Shown piece after piece: positions 62,159 through 64,000 of a stretch of DNA of 64,000 nt. Every line of letters begins with the position of its first letter. The first letter of the stretch is position 1. The stretch covers positions 61,253-125,252 of the forward strand of contig QANU01000796.1 of the NCBI GenBank assembly GCA_003254905.1. Reading direction: 5' to 3'. The notes beneath the pieces were generated by a model. The model saw only the letters and a program-made list of their open reading frames with translations. It did no database searches and was not told the DNA's origin. This DNA is from Nissolia schottii. Taxonomy: Eukaryota; Streptophyta; Magnoliopsida; Fabales; Fabaceae. The translations under genes and the position numbers were made by a program.

Positions 62159-64000
62159 ATGACAGAAAGTACAGTATCATTTTTACTGGACAAGCTGACT
62201 AGCTTGCTTCAAGAAGAAGTCAAACTCCAGAGAGGGGTCCAGCAAGAGGTTCAGTACATCAAAGACGAGCTGGAACGCCATAAGGCCATCTTAAGGGTGG
62301 CTGATGCTCTGGAGGACAAGGATTTTGAACTCAAAGTATGGGTTCAGCGAGTGAGAGACGTTGCTCATGACATGGAAGATGCTATAGACGAGTTCAACCT
62401 TCGCCTCGTGGATCGCCATCCTGATCAAGGCAACAACTCTTCTTTTCTCTCCAAAGTTAAGAACATGCAAGCCCGGCATCGGATTGCTTCGGAGATACAA
62501 GGGATTAGATCTAGAGTTGAGTTTATCTCCAGGGAACGTCCCAGCGTATATGGCGTAGGCTCGCGGTTGAGTCAACGGTTGTCATCGTCGAGGCTTGACA
62601 GCCAAGGAGATGCCCTTCTGCTGGAGGAAGCTGATCTGGTTGGTATCGACAAACCAAAGAGGCAGCTGAGTGATTTGCTTTTCAATGATGAACCGGGCAG
62701 GGCAGTGATTCCAATTTATGGAATGGGAGGGTTGGGGAAAACTACATTGGCAAAGCAAGTCTATGATGACCCCAAAGTGAAGAAGCGTTTCAGGATTCAT
62801 GCTTGGGTTAATGTCTCTCAGCCTTTCGAAATGCAAGAGCTCCTTAGAGACCTTGTTCACCAGCTCCATGATGTGATCGGCAAACCGGCCCCAGAAGCAG
62901 TTGGACAAATGAAGAGCGAGAAGCTCAAAGAGGTGATCAAGAATTTCCTCCAGCGAAGCAGGTACCTCGTTGTGCTGGACGGTGTATGGCAGACTGGGGT
63001 CTGGGACTCTATCAAGCTTGCTTTGCCTAACAACAACCATGGGAGTAGAGTGATAATTACCACGCGCAACAAAAACGTAGCCTTGTCTTCCTGCACTGAA
63101 TTGGGCAAGGACTTTCACCTTGAATTCTTACCCGAGCAAGAAGCTTGGTCTCTCTTCTGTAGGAAGACATTTCAGGGTTACTCATGCCCTCCTCACCTGG
63201 AAGAAGTTTGCCAGAATATCTTGAAACTCTGCGGAGGGTTGCCACTGGCGATTGTGGCTATCAGCGGTGCTCTGGCCACACGAGACAGGACAAACATAGA
63301 AGAATGGCAGATGGTTTACAGAAGCTTTGGCTCCGAAATCGAAGGCAATGACAAACTGGAGAACATGAACAAAGTGCTTTCTCTAAGTTTCAATGAGTTG
63401 CCTTACTATCTTAAGTCCTGTTTGTTGTACCTAAGCATCTTCCCAGAATTTTACGCTATTCAGCACATGAGATTGATACGCCTGTGGATAGCTGAAGGGT
63501 TTGTCATTGGAGAAGACGGAAAGACACCGGAGGAAGTCGCAGACAGTTACCTCAAGGAGATCTTGGACAGAAGTCTGCTGCAAGTGGTGGCAAAAACCAG
63601 CGATGGGAGGATGAAGACTTGCCGATTGCATGATGTTCTCAGGGAGGTCATCAATTTGAAGTCAAAGGATCAGAACTTCGCTACAATAGCCAGAGAACAA
63701 GGCATAATCTGGCCAGAGAGAGTTCGACGCCTATCAGTCATAAACACAACACAAAACATAGAGAAAAACAAGAAACCATTCCAACTTCGGTCGCTGCTAA
63801 TGTTTTCCTTATCAGATTCACTTGATCAATTCTCTACACGTGCACTATGTGGTTATAAATTACTTAGGGTGTTAGATTTACAGGATGCACCTTTGGAGGT
63901 TTTTCCTGCTGAAGTTGTCAACCTTGTTCTACTGAAGTATCTGAGTTTGAAGAACACAAAGGTGAAAAACATTCCAGGCTCCATCAAGAAGCTGCAACAC
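62159..64000 (+). CDS. CC-NBS-LRR disease-resistance-type protein, RPM1-like (3' partial)
   Basis: Intracellular immune receptor that senses pathogen effectors directly or through guarded host proteins. One open frame of 614 codons runs to the right edge without intron. The N-terminal Rx-type coiled coil has LQEEVKLQRGVQQEV and the EDVID-type block EDAID (residues 73-77). NB-ARC motifs: P-loop GMGGLGKTT (188-196), RNBS-A HAWVNVSQPF, kinase-2 YLVVLDGVW, RNBS-B GSRVIITTR, GLPL CGGLPLAIVAISGALA, RNBS-D CLLYLSIFPE and the MHD site as RLHDV (L490-H491-D492). Leucine-rich repeats begin near LLRVLDLQDAPLEVFP and continue beyond the window. The kinase-2 motif has Gly275 in place of the second Asp of LDDVW. 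Start chosen because MTESTVSFLLDKL is the usual opening of this class. Confidence 0.93.
   Translation, partial: MTESTVSFLLDKLTSLLQEEVKLQRGVQQEVQYIKDELERHKAILRVADALEDKDFELKVWVQRVRDVAHDMEDAIDEFNLRLVDRHPDQGNNSSFLSKVKNMQARHRIASEIQGIRSRVEFISRERPSVYGVGSRLSQRLSSSRLDSQGDALLLEEADLVGIDKPKRQLSDLLFNDEPGRAVIPIYGMGGLGKTTLAKQVYDDPKVKKRFRIHAWVNVSQPFEMQELLRDLVHQLHDVIGKPAPEAVGQMKSEKLKEVIKNFLQRSRYLVVLDGVWQTGVWDSIKLALPNNNHGSRVIITTRNKNVALSSCTELGKDFHLEFLPEQEAWSLFCRKTFQGYSCPPHLEEVCQNILKLCGGLPLAIVAISGALATRDRTNIEEWQMVYRSFGSEIEGNDKLENMNKVLSLSFNELPYYLKSCLLYLSIFPEFYAIQHMRLIRLWIAEGFVIGEDGKTPEEVADSYLKEILDRSLLQVVAKTSDGRMKTCRLHDVLREVINLKSKDQNFATIAREQGIIWPERVRRLSVINTTQNIEKNKKPFQLRSLLMFSLSDSLDQFSTRALCGYKLLRVLDLQDAPLEVFPAEVVNLVLLKYLSLKNTKVKNIPGSIKKLQH

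Overview
This window is nuclear DNA of a dicot plant, most likely a legume (Fabaceae). The genes have many introns with ordinary GT-AG borders, and the proteins fit plant families. The AT-rich intergenic DNA is filled with retrotransposon LTRs and small DNA transposons of kinds I associate with legume genomes. The species cannot be named from the sequence alone. I assembled exon borders by eye from splice sites and reading phase; every internal junction keeps frame.

Six protein genes are supported. From left to right: a 4-coumarate:CoA ligase-like gene of the 4CLL6 type (minus strand, last exon beyond the left edge); an OSCA/CSC1-like osmosensitive channel with 11 exons (minus, 14.1-21.3 kb); chloroplast phosphoribulokinase with 5 exons (minus, 39.9-42.5 kb); a secretory carrier membrane protein with 12 exons (minus, 45.6-51.7 kb); a DEAD-box RNA helicase of the RH5/Dbp3 type with 13 exons (plus, 53.6-58.4 kb); and a coiled-coil NBS-LRR resistance-type gene open at the right edge (plus, 62.2 kb onward). 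The middle four have closest Arabidopsis relatives that, from memory, lie close together on chromosome 1 (At1g32090, At1g32060, At1g32050, At1g31970), in the same order. The block therefore looks like an old conserved segment expanded by transposons.

The space between genes is mostly mobile DNA. At 5.5-11.5 kb a solo LTR (A) sits inside a related solo LTR (B) of opposite orientation, with target duplications on both. At 24.2-27.9 kb the same arrangement recurs with a second family (D inside E). A third LTR of the A/B kind (C) begins at 28.0 kb. A shorter solo LTR, probably copia, splits a hAT-like MITE at 12.5-13.6 kb. Other elements are a 1.5 kb Mutator-like element with about 500 bp inverted ends, a Mutator-type MITE in an OSCA intron, a Stowaway-type MITE, three copies of a hAT-like MITE, two further MITEs and a decayed LINE RNase H fragment. 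No gag-pol coding sequence was seen, as expected for solo LTRs.

The most unusual signal is that the long LTRs carry clusters of short palindromes. The palindrome sequence differs from LTR to LTR (CCGCTGAGCGG type, CATTCGAATG type, CATCTCGCACGAGATG and CTTGCGCAAG type). In D and E they lie just upstream of the presumed TATA box.
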